From NCBI RefSeq assembly GCF_900117445.1, contig NZ_FPEJ01000009.1, forward strand, positions 1 through 64,000: a stretch of DNA of 64,000 nt. Reading direction: 5' to 3'. Source of the DNA: Hyphomicrobium sp. NDB2Meth4. Lineage in GTDB: Bacteria > Pseudomonadota > Alphaproteobacteria > Rhizobiales > Hyphomicrobiaceae. The notes beneath the pieces are model-generated. The model saw only the letters and a list, made by a program, of their open reading frames with translations, did not search any database and was not told where the DNA came from. This document shows positions 1 to 8,199 of the stretch, in pieces (the stretch's first letter is position 1; every line of letters begins with the position of its first letter). Made by a program: the position numbers and the translations under genes.

Positions 1-52
1 CGTGAAACACGTTCTTAGCGATATCGAGGCCGACCGTGACTGGCTGCACCAT
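1..52 (-). CDS. IS110-family transposase, N-terminal fragment cut by window edge
   Basis: Reading leftward from an ATG at 52, the 17 visible residues are MVQPVTVGLDIAKNVFH. The VGLDIAKNVF stretch is the start of the DEDD (RuvC-like) catalytic domain of IS110-family recombinases, and its Asp is the first catalytic acid. A strong ribosome binding site (GGAGGA) lies about 7 bases upstream. The rest of the gene is beyond position 1, so intactness cannot be judged. IS110 and IS1111 subgroups share this N-terminus; the long noncoding stretch on the 5' side favours the IS110 subgroup. Confidence 0.75.
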   Translation of the reverse strand, partial: MVQPVTVGLDIAKNVFH

Positions 53-284
53 CTGACTTCCTCCATCTCTAGCCCGATAACCATACTGGTCGCTCGGGCC
101 GGCTGATGGATGCCGTCCACAGCATCACGAGCGGACCTCGTCGACGGGTAGTCAGGGCGTGTCGACCAAATGCCGCTAATGGCAGCTATTGGGACCGAGC
201 GCGAGTTCACCCGGGAGCGCGAACTGAAGTTTCAGTTCATCGACTCCACCTCATCACGCTGAACCCGAGGAGCGCCACTGAGGC
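53..284 (-). mobile_element. Noncoding left end of the IS110 element; candidate bridge RNA region
   Basis: This 232-bp stretch lies between the transposase start and the stop of the next gene and has no convincing coding frame. In the IS110 subgroup the 5' noncoding end encodes the structured bridge RNA that guides recombination (known for the family). Directly visible is a bipartite hairpin just upstream of the transposase ribosome binding site: GCCCGA (72-77) pairs with TCGGGC (94-99), and inside it ACCA (80-83) pairs with TGGT (87-90). A second, 18-bp dyad GAACTGAAGTTTCAGTTC lies at 221-238. The exact element end was not located. Confidence 0.4.
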
Positions 285-599
285 CTAGTACTTCGCCGTC
301 ACCTTCACATCTTTGAACGATTGGCTGTGCACGTCGAAGTATCTCATCACCACGCTCTCGTCGGGGATCTTCATAAACCGCGCGAGGCACTTCACCATCC
401 CCTCCTTGCTTCCTAAGAATTTGTTCATCCGCCGTTTGAAGGTCTCTGCCTCTTCAAAGTGGCCCGCCGCTTTGATGGCTTTCGACATCATCTCGATTAC
501 GTCTGCATCATTGATGATTGAAGTCGTTAGCCAGCCCATCAAACACTTCATCCGCCGCAACGACGGCTCCGTCGTCGACGGGACGGGGTCTCCGCTCAC
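285..599 (-). CDS. Hypothetical protein, coupled to the HExxH protein
   Basis: A 104-residue frame with a GTG start whose first bases overlap the TGA of the upstream gene (GTGA, 596-599), typical of translational coupling. The protein is mostly helical-looking and charged, with no signal peptide or membrane segment and no family I recognise. Its C-terminal half contains a MRYFDV stretch. Because it follows the upstream frame so tightly, there are two readings: a separate small partner protein, or the C-terminal half of one ~245-residue protein whose gene has suffered a frameshift at about 596-623. A comparison with homologues would decide. Confidence 0.45.
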   Translation of the reverse strand: MSGDPVPSTTEPSLRRMKCLMGWLTTSIINDADVIEMMSKAIKAAGHFEEAETFKRRMNKFLGSKEGMVKCLARFMKIPDESVVMRYFDVHSQSFKDVKVTAKY

Positions 600-1018
600 A
601 GCTTTCGATAGGTTTCGTTCCAATGCCTATGCGGGTCAAATCCGTAGTCGGCCTCTCTCGGCACTATCACGAGATGCTCGAGCGCGTTCTCCATCTGCGC
701 ACAGTTCTTCCAGTTTCGGCGATCTGCCGGATAGAGTTGTGGCACATGTTCCATCCAGTACCGCTCGATGTGCAGCAGTTCGTGCGTCACACCCTGAGCC
801 ATCACCGGAAATCCGTCGCGCAAGCGCACCGTAGCTCCTGCCGAGGTCATTTCCGCGGCTGGCGCATCTGGGTTAACCTCTCCTGGATCGGCCGGTGTTG
901 AATAAGAACTGAAGGAGATTCCGCGGCCAGCGTAACCTTCGAGCTTTTCCAGCAACGCTTGGCTCTCCGGCGGCAAAGCCTCCAAAACCTCCGCGCGCCA
1001 ATTTTTCGGCTCAGTCAA
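596..1018 (-). CDS. Predicted zinc metallopeptidase-like protein (HELLH motif)
   Basis: A 140-residue protein without signal peptide. Residues 79-83 are HELLH, a canonical HExxH zinc motif, and an NALEH stretch follows at 111-115 whose Glu could be a third, gluzincin-type ligand. The start is a TTG at 1018 preceded by GAGG about nine bases upstream; an in-frame stop just upstream excludes a longer form. Function is unknown and no peptidase activity is claimed. It sits between an IS110 element and integrase debris, so it may be horizontally acquired. The next gene starts within its stop codon. The fact that the zinc motif and downstream Glu are intact argues that this half at least has been under selection. 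Confidence 0.5.
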   Translation of the reverse strand: MTEPKNWRAEVLEALPPESQALLEKLEGYAGRGISFSSYSTPADPGEVNPDAPAAEMTSAGATVRLRDGFPVMAQGVTHELLHIERYWMEHVPQLYPADRRNWKNCAQMENALEHLVIVPREADYGFDPHRHWNETYRKL

Positions 1019-1716
1019 CGGCTTACCTCAGTGTTAGCTGGGCATGCACCTGCTACGGCACCCGAATGTCCCCTTGATATTGGTGATAGCCCGCTGGCCG
1101 AGCGAGTTGGGGACAACATTGCCCGTCTCCCGGACTGGCTTCTGTCGAACGCCCTTGTGCGCCGATGTCGTGCCGTCATCGGCCGCCGGAATGCGTCGTA
1201 CCAGAGCACACTCTCGCCTCGAGAGCACTCATTAGGCAGTCAGGCTAATTGATCGCAACTACGTCCGATCCCCTCCAGAAGCGTTCGTGAAAGTCGACGG
1301 AGTCCGCATGGACCAACTAATTCCCTCAACTTCCGCTGTTGGGACCGACCAGACGAGCGCAGAGTCGCGAGAGGCAATCTCGGCTAGCACGCCAAACCTT
1401 GCGCGTTGTATCATCCCGTATGACTTTGTGGATCAGCGAGACAGCCATTAAAGCCGTTCCGACTCGCGTAATCTTCGGACCGGACTAACCCAACATTCTA
1501 CCCAGCGCTTGACCCAACACGAATTTGCATCACGATAAAATACCGCGACAGTTCAATAGATTACAGAGGCACGCACCAATGACCTTACTCCTACCCGCGG
1601 AGCCAATTCCCCCGCCAAAAGTCCCCGTTTTACGGGCCTTTCCTTTCACGCCAGCACCTTCCTCACCAGTACTGACCCAACAGATGACCAACATCGCGTC
1701 GGGATGGGCCACGAGG
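1019..1716. other. Intergenic stretch without recognisable gene
   Basis: About 700 bp between the HExxH gene and the integrase remnant. Open frames here are short, overlapping and lack family features or good ribosome binding sites. A 14-bp near repeat is shared with the IS110 leader: GCTATTGGGACCGA at 185-198 and GCTGTTGGGACCGA at 1335-1348 (13 of 14 identical). No tRNA was found that could have served as an integration site. The stretch looks like decayed island DNA. Confidence 0.4.
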
Positions 1717-2131
1717 ATGAGGTTGCAGCACCTGCGCAAGCGCCGCGGCTACTGGTACTACATCCGTCGCGTCCCTGACCGCGCCCGGCCCGTCGATCCG
1801 CGCAAGTGGATCAACAAGACGACCGGGCATCAGGATCGCAGATGATCCGCGCGGCATCTGCGCCGGCGCCAGAGCGGCGCAGCTCGAGACCTTGCTCATT
1901 CCCGAATGGGAAGACCGCCTCGCAGGCCGCGCCCCGGCGCCTGCCATCGCGTTTGCGCGAAACGTCGACATCGCCAAGCGTTACGCAGTCGCCTACCTCG
2001 CGCACGACGAGGTGCGGCAGCTGCCGGGTTCGTCGATGTTGAAAAGCTGGGCCGCGCTCGGATTTGGGGGGCCACGCCGGGAAGCCTCAATGTCGAGATC
2101 GATCTCCAAGAGGGTTCTGCTTTCACACTAG
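1717..2131 (+). pseudogene. Tyrosine-type phage integrase remnant, frameshifted and truncated
   Basis: From the ATG at 1717 the frame gives MRLQHLRKRRGYWYYIRRVP, the usual start of the DUF6538-type N-terminus of tyrosine recombinases (a basic beta strand followed by YxxRRVP). That frame stops at 1845. The continuation lies in another frame from about 1832 (ARAAQLETLL, then a WEDRLAG stretch and AKRYAVAYL), which matches the following helix of the same domain. A further slip is possible near 2030. The core-binding and catalytic domains, with their R-H-R-Y residues, are absent. It is therefore a dead N-terminal fragment of an integrase and marks an old island or prophage boundary. Confidence 0.6.
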
Positions 2132-2299
2132 AGTCGGTCGTCAAGGAGAGCATTTGATTGTCCGTCAGGGCCGCCGCGACGTGGTGATGACGGAGCGCAA
2201 GGCATTGGTCACACTGCCTACGCTTGAATGACCGCCGCTATAGTTGTTGCTCATCGTGGTAACGTGCTAAGGGCGCTTCCTTCATCGCAAGAGCGCGCC

Positions 2300-2905
2300 A
2301 TGCCGGAACGCCCAAGCCCACTGTCGATCCTTATTATCGATGAGAACCGCCTGCGAGCGGCGGTCATCGAGGATGGATTGCGGGATGCGGGTTACTCCAA
2401 TCTCACTGTCGTCAACGATGTGCAGGGGATCGCACGCAAAATCGCGGACTCCGCGCCGGACGTTATCGTTATCGACCTCGGAAACCCCAATCGCGACATG
2501 CTGGAAAGCATGTTTCAATTGTCCCGCGCGGTAAAGCGACCTATCGCCATGTTCGTCGACCGCGCGGACCAGGCATCGATCGAGGCCGCCGTCGAAGCTG
2601 GCGTCTCGGCCTACGTTGTCGATGGCCTGAAGAGAGAGCGCGTCAAGCCAATCATCGACATGGCCATCAGTCGATTCAACGCGTTTGCACGCATGGCGCG
2701 CGAGTTGGATGAGGCAAGATCGCAGCTGGAAAGCCGCAAGCTGATCGATCGCGCCAAAGGCATCCTGATGTCGACACGCGGCTTGAACGAGTCCGATGCC
2801 TACGCGCTGTTGCGCAAGACTGCCATGAACCAGAACCGCAAAATCTCCGACATTGCGGAAAGCCTGATTACGGCCGCGGGGCTTCTCGCCCCACCGGAGG
2901 AGTGA
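2300..2905 (+). CDS. nasT: NasT, ANTAR-domain nitrate response regulator/antiterminator
   Basis: A 201-residue protein with an N-terminal receiver-like domain (from about residue 10, LSILIIDEN) and a C-terminal ANTAR domain (from about residue 130). The ANTAR core is visible as KLIDRAKGILM, then SDAYALLRKTAM and ISDIAESLI. ANTAR proteins of this type bind paired RNA hairpins and prevent termination in nitrate assimilation leaders; NasS holds NasT inactive until nitrate or nitrite binds. The start was set at ATG 2300, in line with family length; an upstream in-frame start at 2228 adds 24 unlikely residues. The stop overlaps the nasS start (TGATG). The gene order nasT-nasS followed by the nas genes is as in Paracoccus denitrificans. 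The likely target leader is at 4262-4401. Confidence 0.92.
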   Translation: MPERPSPLSILIIDENRLRAAVIEDGLRDAGYSNLTVVNDVQGIARKIADSAPDVIVIDLGNPNRDMLESMFQLSRAVKRPIAMFVDRADQASIEAAVEAGVSAYVVDGLKRERVKPIIDMAISRFNAFARMARELDEARSQLESRKLIDRAKGILMSTRGLNESDAYALLRKTAMNQNRKISDIAESLITAAGLLAPPEE

Positions 2906-4134
2906 TGAGCGCAAAGAGCAACCACGAGATTGTCGCCGGCTTCATGCCGCTGCTCGACAGCGCCATTCTCGTCGCTGCCAAGGAGCGGGGATTTGCGGCC
3001 GATGAAGGCATTGATCTCCGACTCATCCGAGAAACGTCATGGGCCAGCATTCGCGATCGTATGGCCGTCGGGCACTTCCAGGTCGCGCACCTCCTGGCGC
3101 CGATGCCGATCGCAGCGAATCTTGGCTTGACGCCACTTGCGGCCAAGACCATCGCGCCGATCGCGCTTGGCCTCGGCGGCAACGCGGTAACCGTATCCAA
3201 TGCGCTCTGGGCGCAGATGGCAGAGCACGGCGCCACGGCGAGCTTGGACCCGGCACTTGCCGGCCGCGCACTGCGCTTGACCATCTCACAGCGCGAAGGT
3301 GACTGGGTACCCCCACTGAAATTTGCCGTCGTGCATCCGTTCTCTGGACACAACTACGAACTACGCTATTGGCTCGCCGCAAGCGGTATAGCGCCAGATC
3401 GCGAAGTCGAGATCGTCATCCTGCCGCCGCCGCTCATGGCCGATGCACTCGCCGCCGGGACCATCGACGGTTATTGCGTTGGCGAGCCCTGGAGCACGGC
3501 TGCAACGACCGCGGGCGTCGGACACATAGCCACCGTGAAAGCTGCGATATGGCGGTCGAGCCCAGAAAAGGTTCTCGGAGCAGCGGCAAACTGGGCAGAG
3601 CGTGAACCTGACGCGCTCGCCGCGTTGCTGCGCGCGCTATGTCTCGCGGCCCAGTGGTGCAGCAGTGCTGAAAATCACGAAGAGCTGGCACAGATGCTTG
3701 CCGAGCCGAACTACGTCGCGCGTCCGGCTGATTGGCTGCTACGCGGCCTGTCCGGAAAGCTTGACGTCGGCGGTGAAGGGACCAAGAGCATCGAGGACTT
3801 CTTCGTGCCGTTCGCCAAGGGCGCGACGTTTCCGTGGAAGAGCCACGCGCTCTGGTTCTATTCGCAGATGGTACGGTGGGGACAGGCCGCGCACACACCG
3901 GAGAATGCCGCCATCGCCCGCGAGACCTATCGGCCGGACATCTATCGCAGCGCCCTGAAGCCACTCGGCATCGCCCTTCCCGCTGCAAATGCCAAGGTCG
4001 AGGGCGCGCTTCGGACCCCCACACCCGTCGGATCCACCGGGGCCAGTCTGACACTGGGCCCTGACGGCTTTTTCGACGGCGCGCTGTTCGATCCGGACAA
4101 GCTCGATCAGTACATCGACGCGCAAAAGCTCTGA
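2905..4134 (+). CDS. nasS: NasS, nitrate/nitrite-sensing NrtA-like protein
   Basis: 409 residues of the NrtA/CmpA periplasmic-binding-protein fold, but without any signal peptide or lipobox: the chain begins directly with MSAKSNHEIVAGFMPLLDSA. That cytoplasmic form is the mark of NasS, the sensor that binds nitrate or nitrite and releases NasT, rather than of the transporter subunit NrtA. No ABC permease or ATPase follows, which agrees with this reading. The ATG at 2905 overlaps the nasT stop and is preceded by GGAGG. Family features such as GYCVGEPW (about residue 190) and the WLLRGLSG stretch are present. It is followed by a 294-bp leader rather than directly by the transporter gene. Confidence 0.9.
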   Translation: MSAKSNHEIVAGFMPLLDSAILVAAKERGFAADEGIDLRLIRETSWASIRDRMAVGHFQVAHLLAPMPIAANLGLTPLAAKTIAPIALGLGGNAVTVSNALWAQMAEHGATASLDPALAGRALRLTISQREGDWVPPLKFAVVHPFSGHNYELRYWLAASGIAPDREVEIVILPPPLMADALAAGTIDGYCVGEPWSTAATTAGVGHIATVKAAIWRSSPEKVLGAAANWAEREPDALAALLRALCLAAQWCSSAENHEELAQMLAEPNYVARPADWLLRGLSGKLDVGGEGTKSIEDFFVPFAKGATFPWKSHALWFYSQMVRWGQAAHTPENAAIARETYRPDIYRSALKPLGIALPAANAKVEGALRTPTPVGSTGASLTLGPDGFFDGALFDPDKLDQYIDAQKL

Positions 4135-4276
4135 CGAGCAGCGACTTTGCGCTGCACAAACTTTGAGCCGCTACGCGTTGTTTTTGACTATTCTTTGGGC
4201 TTGCCGCGCCGCACCCAAACGCGTAGCAAATTACTCATCAGGTTGATCTGAGCCGATTACCGCCAGTCACGAAGGC

Positions 4277-4292
4277 TGGCATCCGATCTGCT
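4277..4292 (+). promoter_or_regulatory. Candidate sigma-54 promoter (-24/-12) for the nas structural genes
   Basis: The sequence TGGCATCCGATCTGCT has GG (4278-4279) and GC (4290-4291) separated by exactly 10 bases, as sigma-54 promoters require, and a TGGCA -24 box. Transcription would begin near 4303, just before the hairpin at 4306-4334. NtrC/sigma-54 control is established for nas operons in some other proteobacteria. The site overlaps the 3' arm of a weak upstream hairpin (4262-4280), so the two readings compete. No NtrC enhancer was assigned. Confidence 0.5.
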
Positions 4293-4305
4293 CACCGATG
4301 ATCGA

Positions 4306-4334
4306 CCAGCGCCCAATGACGGGCGCACATCTGG
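4306..4334 (+). promoter_or_regulatory. Candidate NasT (ANTAR) target hairpin in nas leader
   Basis: GCGCCC (4309-4314) pairs perfectly with GGGCGC (4321-4326) around the six-base loop AATGAC. A at loop position 1 and G at position 4 are the conserved bases of ANTAR-binding hexaloops. An outer helix CCAG (4306-4309)/CTGG (4331-4334) can extend or compete with it. A possible first hairpin of the usual pair is at 4262-4280 (GCCAG/CTGGC), but its loop does not show A1/G4 cleanly. The strong terminator begins two bases after this hairpin. Confidence 0.6.
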
Positions 4335-4335
4335 C

Positions 4336-4401
4336 AAAGCTGCCGTTCAAACCATTGCGCCACGCGTGCGCAGCGGTTTGGCCGGCAGCTTTTTTGTTTT
4401 T
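4336..4401 (+). terminator. Intrinsic terminator inside the nas leader (attenuator)
   Basis: AAAGCTGCCG (4336-4345) pairs with CGGCAGCTTT (4383-4392), with inner pairing AAACC/GGTTT and TGCGC/GCGCA, followed by a T-rich run to 4401. It lies wholly between nasS and the transporter start at 4429, so unless it is overridden it would cut transcripts short before the structural genes. Position and form are those expected of a NasT-controlled attenuator. Confidence 0.85.
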
Positions 4402-4428
4402 GGGCTTTGCGACGCTGGAGATCGCCGA

Positions 4429-5730
4429 ATGCACGAGACCAGAACTGCGGACCTGAACCCAACCACCGAGGAAGGGCGCGCCCTCTGGGTGTCTACGTTG
4501 GCTTTCACCGTCTGCTTCGCAGTGTGGACAATTTTTTCAATCATCGGCGTACGCATCAAGGACGAGTTGGGCCTTACCGAAACCGAATTCGGCCTCCTCG
4601 TCGGCACGCCTATTCTCACCGGCTCGCTGTCCCGCATCTTTCTCGGCATCTGGACCGACCGCTACGGTGGACGTCTGGTGTTTACGCTCGTGATGCTGGC
4701 GACCAGCATTGCAACGGTCCTCCTCGCCTTTGCTCACACCTACGCGCAGGTGCTTGCGGCAGCCCTTGGCGTTGGCCTGGCAGGCGGGTCGTTTGCAGTC
4801 GGCGTGGCCTACGTATCGCGCTTCTATCCGCAACAACGACAGGGCACGGCCCTTGGAATCTTCGGAGTCGGCAATGTCGGCGCCGCCGTCACCAAGTTCG
4901 CCGCCCCCTTCGTGCTGCTCGCATGGGGCTGGCAAGCAGTAGCGCTCGTCTGGGCTGGCGCACTCGCGTTGATGGCAATCGCATTTTATGTCTCGACGAT
5001 CGACGACCCAGTGCTCATCGAGCGTCGCCGAACCGGCGCGCCGGCCAAGCCAATGCTGCTTGAGCTGTCGGCACTGCGAGATCTGCGCGTATGGCGCTTT
5101 GCATACTACTACTTCTTCGTGTTCGGCGCCTTCGTTGCCCTGGCACTGTGGCTGCCGCGCTACCTGATCGGCGTCTATGGCTTCGACATCGCCACCGCGG
5201 GTATGATCGGCGCGCTCTACTCAATTCCAGCAAGCATCTTTCGCGCCTACGGAGGCGTGCTATCCGACCGCATCGGTGCGCGCTCGGTGATGTACTGGAG
5301 CCTCGGTGTATCGGCTGTAGCGACGCTCATCCTTTCCTTGCCGCCCACCAGCTACGTGATGCGCGGAATCAAGGGTGATATCGCCTCGCACTTCGAGATC
5401 GGGGTAATGGCCTTCATCGTCGCCGCGTTCGTCCTCGGCTTCTTCATGAGCCTCGGCAAGGCGGCCGTGTTCAAGCACATAGCATCCTACTACCCGAATA
5501 ACGTTGGTGCAGTCGGCGGATTGGTCGGCATGATTGGCGGCCTGGGCGGCTTCATATTGCCGATCGCCTTCGGTGCGCTCAACGACCTTACGGGACTGTG
5601 GTCCAGCTGCTTCATGCTGCTGTTCGCCATCGTCGTCGTGGCCCTCGTGTGGATGGACGTCTCAGTACGCCGCACCAAGCAGCCGCAAACTGAAAGTTCG
5701 CCCCGAAACGTCGTCGTTGCAGCCGAATGA
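4429..5730 (+). CDS. nasA: Nitrate/nitrite transporter, NNP family of MFS
   Basis: 433 residues with about 12 hydrophobic segments. Both nitrate-porter signatures are visible: GIFGVGNVGAA in TM5 (about residue 145) and GMIGGLGGFILP in TM11 (about residue 370). This is a single NarK/NasA-type half, not the fused NarK1-NarK2 form. It imports nitrate (and possibly nitrite) across the inner membrane. The start is ATG 4429 with GGAG upstream; an in-frame GTG at 4366 would lie inside the terminator hairpin and is rejected. A long periplasmic or cytoplasmic insertion lies around residues 305-320. The stop (5728-5730) overlaps a possible nirB ATG. It is the first structural gene after the attenuator. 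Confidence 0.9.
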   Translation: MHETRTADLNPTTEEGRALWVSTLAFTVCFAVWTIFSIIGVRIKDELGLTETEFGLLVGTPILTGSLSRIFLGIWTDRYGGRLVFTLVMLATSIATVLLAFAHTYAQVLAAALGVGLAGGSFAVGVAYVSRFYPQQRQGTALGIFGVGNVGAAVTKFAAPFVLLAWGWQAVALVWAGALALMAIAFYVSTIDDPVLIERRRTGAPAKPMLLELSALRDLRVWRFAYYYFFVFGAFVALALWLPRYLIGVYGFDIATAGMIGALYSIPASIFRAYGGVLSDRIGARSVMYWSLGVSAVATLILSLPPTSYVMRGIKGDIASHFEIGVMAFIVAAFVLGFFMSLGKAAVFKHIASYYPNNVGAVGGLVGMIGGLGGFILPIAFGALNDLTGLWSSCFMLLFAIVVVALVWMDVSVRRTKQPQTESSPRNVVVAAE

Positions 5731-5744
5731 GCGGGGGAGTCCAA

Positions 5745-8195
5745 ATGACTGAGAAACTCGTCATCATCGGCAACGGCATGGCGCCCGGCCGTATGCTCGA
5801 GCATCTGTTCGAGCGCGCGCCGGACCGCTACGAAGTCACCATCTTCAACGCCGAGCCCCGGGTGAACTACGACCGCATCATGCTGTCGCCCGTGCTGTCA
5901 GGCGAGAAGGAATACGAACAAATCATCATTCACGGCGACGGCTGGTACATCAAGCACGGCATCACACTTTACAAAGGCCACCGCATCGTCGCCATCGATC
6001 GCTCGGCCAAAACGGTAACGTCCGACCAGGGTGTCACCGCTCCCTACGACAAGCTCGTCATTGCCACCGGGTCAGTACCGTTCATCCTTCCTGTTCCGGG
6101 CAACAATCTTCCGGGCGTGCTGTCGTATCGCGACCTCGATGACGTCAACGCCATGCTGCTGGCGGCGCAGTCCCGTGCGAAGGCGGTTGTCATTGGCGGA
6201 GGACTGCTCGGCCTCGAAGCAGCGGCAGGTCTCTCCGCACGCGACATGGACGTCACTGTGGTGCACCTCATGCCGACGCTGATGGAGCGCCAACTTGATC
6301 CGGCTGCCGGCTACATGCTGCAACGCGAACTGGAGAGCCGCGGCATCAAGATCATCACCAAGGCAGAAACTAAAGCGGTACTAGGCGACCGCCGCGCCGA
6401 GGGAGTCGAGTTGGCCGACGGCCGCATCATTCCAGCAAATCTCGTCGTTATGGCCGCGGGCATCCGTCCAAGCACGGGCCTCGCCCAAGACGCCGGTCTC
6501 GCAATCCAACGCGGCATCCTCGTCGACGACGGGATGCACACTTCCGATCCCGACATCTTCGCCATCGGCGAGTGCGCCGAGGTGGGCGGACATGTGTACG
6601 GCCTCGTCGCACCGCTCTACGAAATGGCGCGCATCGCAGCTGCACACATCACCGGCGACACCAGTCCACGCTTTGTTCATAACGACACGCCGACCAAACT
6701 TAAGGTCACAGGGATCGACCTCTTCTCGCTCGGTGACTTCGCCGACGGTGACGACCGCCAGGAGATCGTGCTGCGCGATGCTGAGGCCGGTGTCTACAAG
6801 CGGCTCATCCTGAAGGAAAACCGCATCATAGGGACCGTGCTCTACGGTGAAACATCCGACGGAGCGTGGTTCAACGACCTCAAGAAGCGAGAAGTCGACA
6901 TCACCGAGATGCGCGACACGCTCATCTTCGGCCAAGCGTACCAGGGCGGCGCGCCGCTGGACCCTATGGCGGCCGTTGCAGCGTTGCCCGATGACGCAGA
7001 GATCTGCGGCTGCAACGGCGTATGTAAGGGCAAGATCGTCGACACCATCAAGGCAAAACGCCTCTCGTCTCTAGACGACGTGCGGGCACATACAAAAGCC
7101 TCGGCCTCGTGTGGCTCTTGTACAGGGCTTGTCGAGCAAGTGTTGAGGCTGACGCTCGGCGATGCGTACAATCCGGCCGCCGTCCAACCGATGTGCGGTT
7201 GCACCGACCTAGGACACGATGAAGTCCGCAGGCTCATCAAGGCAAAGGGCCTCAAAACCATCTACGCCGTCATGCAGGAGCTCGAATGGAGGACCTCCTG
7301 CGGCTGCGCGAAATGCCGCCCCGCGCTCAACTACTATCTCGTGTGCGATTGGCCAGGCGAATACGCCGACGACTACCAGTCGCGCTTCATCAACGAGCGG
7401 GTGCACGCCAATATTCAGAAGGACGGCACCTATTCGGTCGTGCCGCGCATGTGGGGCGGCGTCACGAGCGCAACTGAGCTGCGCGCCATTGCCGACGTCG
7501 TCGACAAGTTCAACATCCCGACGGTGAAGGTGACCGGCGGCCAACGCATCGACATGCTTGGCATCAAAAAGGAGGATCTGCCCGCGGTCTGGGCGGACCT
7601 CGGCAGAGCTGGATTCGTCTCTGGCCACGCATATGCAAAGGGACTGCGCACAGTGAAGACCTGCGTCGGCTCCGACTGGTGCCGCTTCGGCACACAGGAT
7701 TCCACCGGCCTCGGCATCCGCATCGAGAAGTTCATGTGGGGCTCGTGGACACCAGCCAAAGTGAAGATGGCCGTGTCGGGCTGTCCGCGCAATTGCGCTG
7801 AGGCGACCTGCAAGGACGTCGGCGTCATCTGTGTCGACAGCGGCTTTGAGATCCACTTCGCGGGAGCCGCCGGGCTCGACATCAAGGGTACAGAAGTTCT
7901 CGGGCTCGTGAAGACGGAGGATGAGGCGCTCGAAGTGATTGTCGCTCTGGTGCAGATGTACCGCGAGCAGGCACGATATCTGGAACGCATCTACAAATGG
8001 GCCAAGCGCATCGGCATCGACGAAGTGCGCCGCCAGACACTTGAAGATGCCGAACGCCGCATCGCCTACTTTGGCCGGTTCGTTCACTCGCAGAAGTTCG
8101 CCCAGGTCGATCCGTGGTCGGAGCGCGTATCCGGGCTGCACAAGCACGAGTTCCGCCCGCTCGCGGCGGTTCCGCTTACCCAGGCAGCGGAGTAA
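5745..8195 (+). CDS. nirB: NADH-dependent assimilatory nitrite reductase, large subunit
   Basis: 816 residues, normal for NirB (called NasB in Paracoccus). Domain order: FAD/NAD(P)H reductase with VIIGNGMAPGR at the N-terminus and VIGGGLLGLEAA near residue 150; two BFD-like [2Fe-2S] modules with paired cysteines (CGCNGVCKG, SCGSCTG, then CGCAKCRP) at about 420-540; and the siroheme/[4Fe-4S] domain with TCVGSDWCRFG and SGCPRNCAEATC at about 640-690. It reduces nitrite to ammonium with NADH using FAD, Fe-S and siroheme. ATG 5745 has a GGGGGAG ribosome site seven bases upstream; the ATG at 5727 overlapping the previous stop is less well placed. nirD follows after four bases. Confidence 0.95.
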   Translation: MTEKLVIIGNGMAPGRMLEHLFERAPDRYEVTIFNAEPRVNYDRIMLSPVLSGEKEYEQIIIHGDGWYIKHGITLYKGHRIVAIDRSAKTVTSDQGVTAPYDKLVIATGSVPFILPVPGNNLPGVLSYRDLDDVNAMLLAAQSRAKAVVIGGGLLGLEAAAGLSARDMDVTVVHLMPTLMERQLDPAAGYMLQRELESRGIKIITKAETKAVLGDRRAEGVELADGRIIPANLVVMAAGIRPSTGLAQDAGLAIQRGILVDDGMHTSDPDIFAIGECAEVGGHVYGLVAPLYEMARIAAAHITGDTSPRFVHNDTPTKLKVTGIDLFSLGDFADGDDRQEIVLRDAEAGVYKRLILKENRIIGTVLYGETSDGAWFNDLKKREVDITEMRDTLIFGQAYQGGAPLDPMAAVAALPDDAEICGCNGVCKGKIVDTIKAKRLSSLDDVRAHTKASASCGSCTGLVEQVLRLTLGDAYNPAAVQPMCGCTDLGHDEVRRLIKAKGLKTIYAVMQELEWRTSCGCAKCRPALNYYLVCDWPGEYADDYQSRFINERVHANIQKDGTYSVVPRMWGGVTSATELRAIADVVDKFNIPTVKVTGGQRIDMLGIKKEDLPAVWADLGRAGFVSGHAYAKGLRTVKTCVGSDWCRFGTQDSTGLGIRIEKFMWGSWTPAKVKMAVSGCPRNCAEATCKDVGVICVDSGFEIHFAGAAGLDIKGTEVLGLVKTEDEALEVIVALVQMYREQARYLERIYKWAKRIGIDEVRRQTLEDAERRIAYFGRFVHSQKFAQVDPWSERVSGLHKHEFRPLAAVPLTQAAE

Positions 8196-8199
8196 CGGC

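Noticed and set aside
185-1348. 14-bp near repeat (185-198 and 1335-1348) as island attachment sites
   Set aside because: Only 14 bp with one mismatch, inside rather than flanking the integrase remnant; chance or shared debris is as likely.
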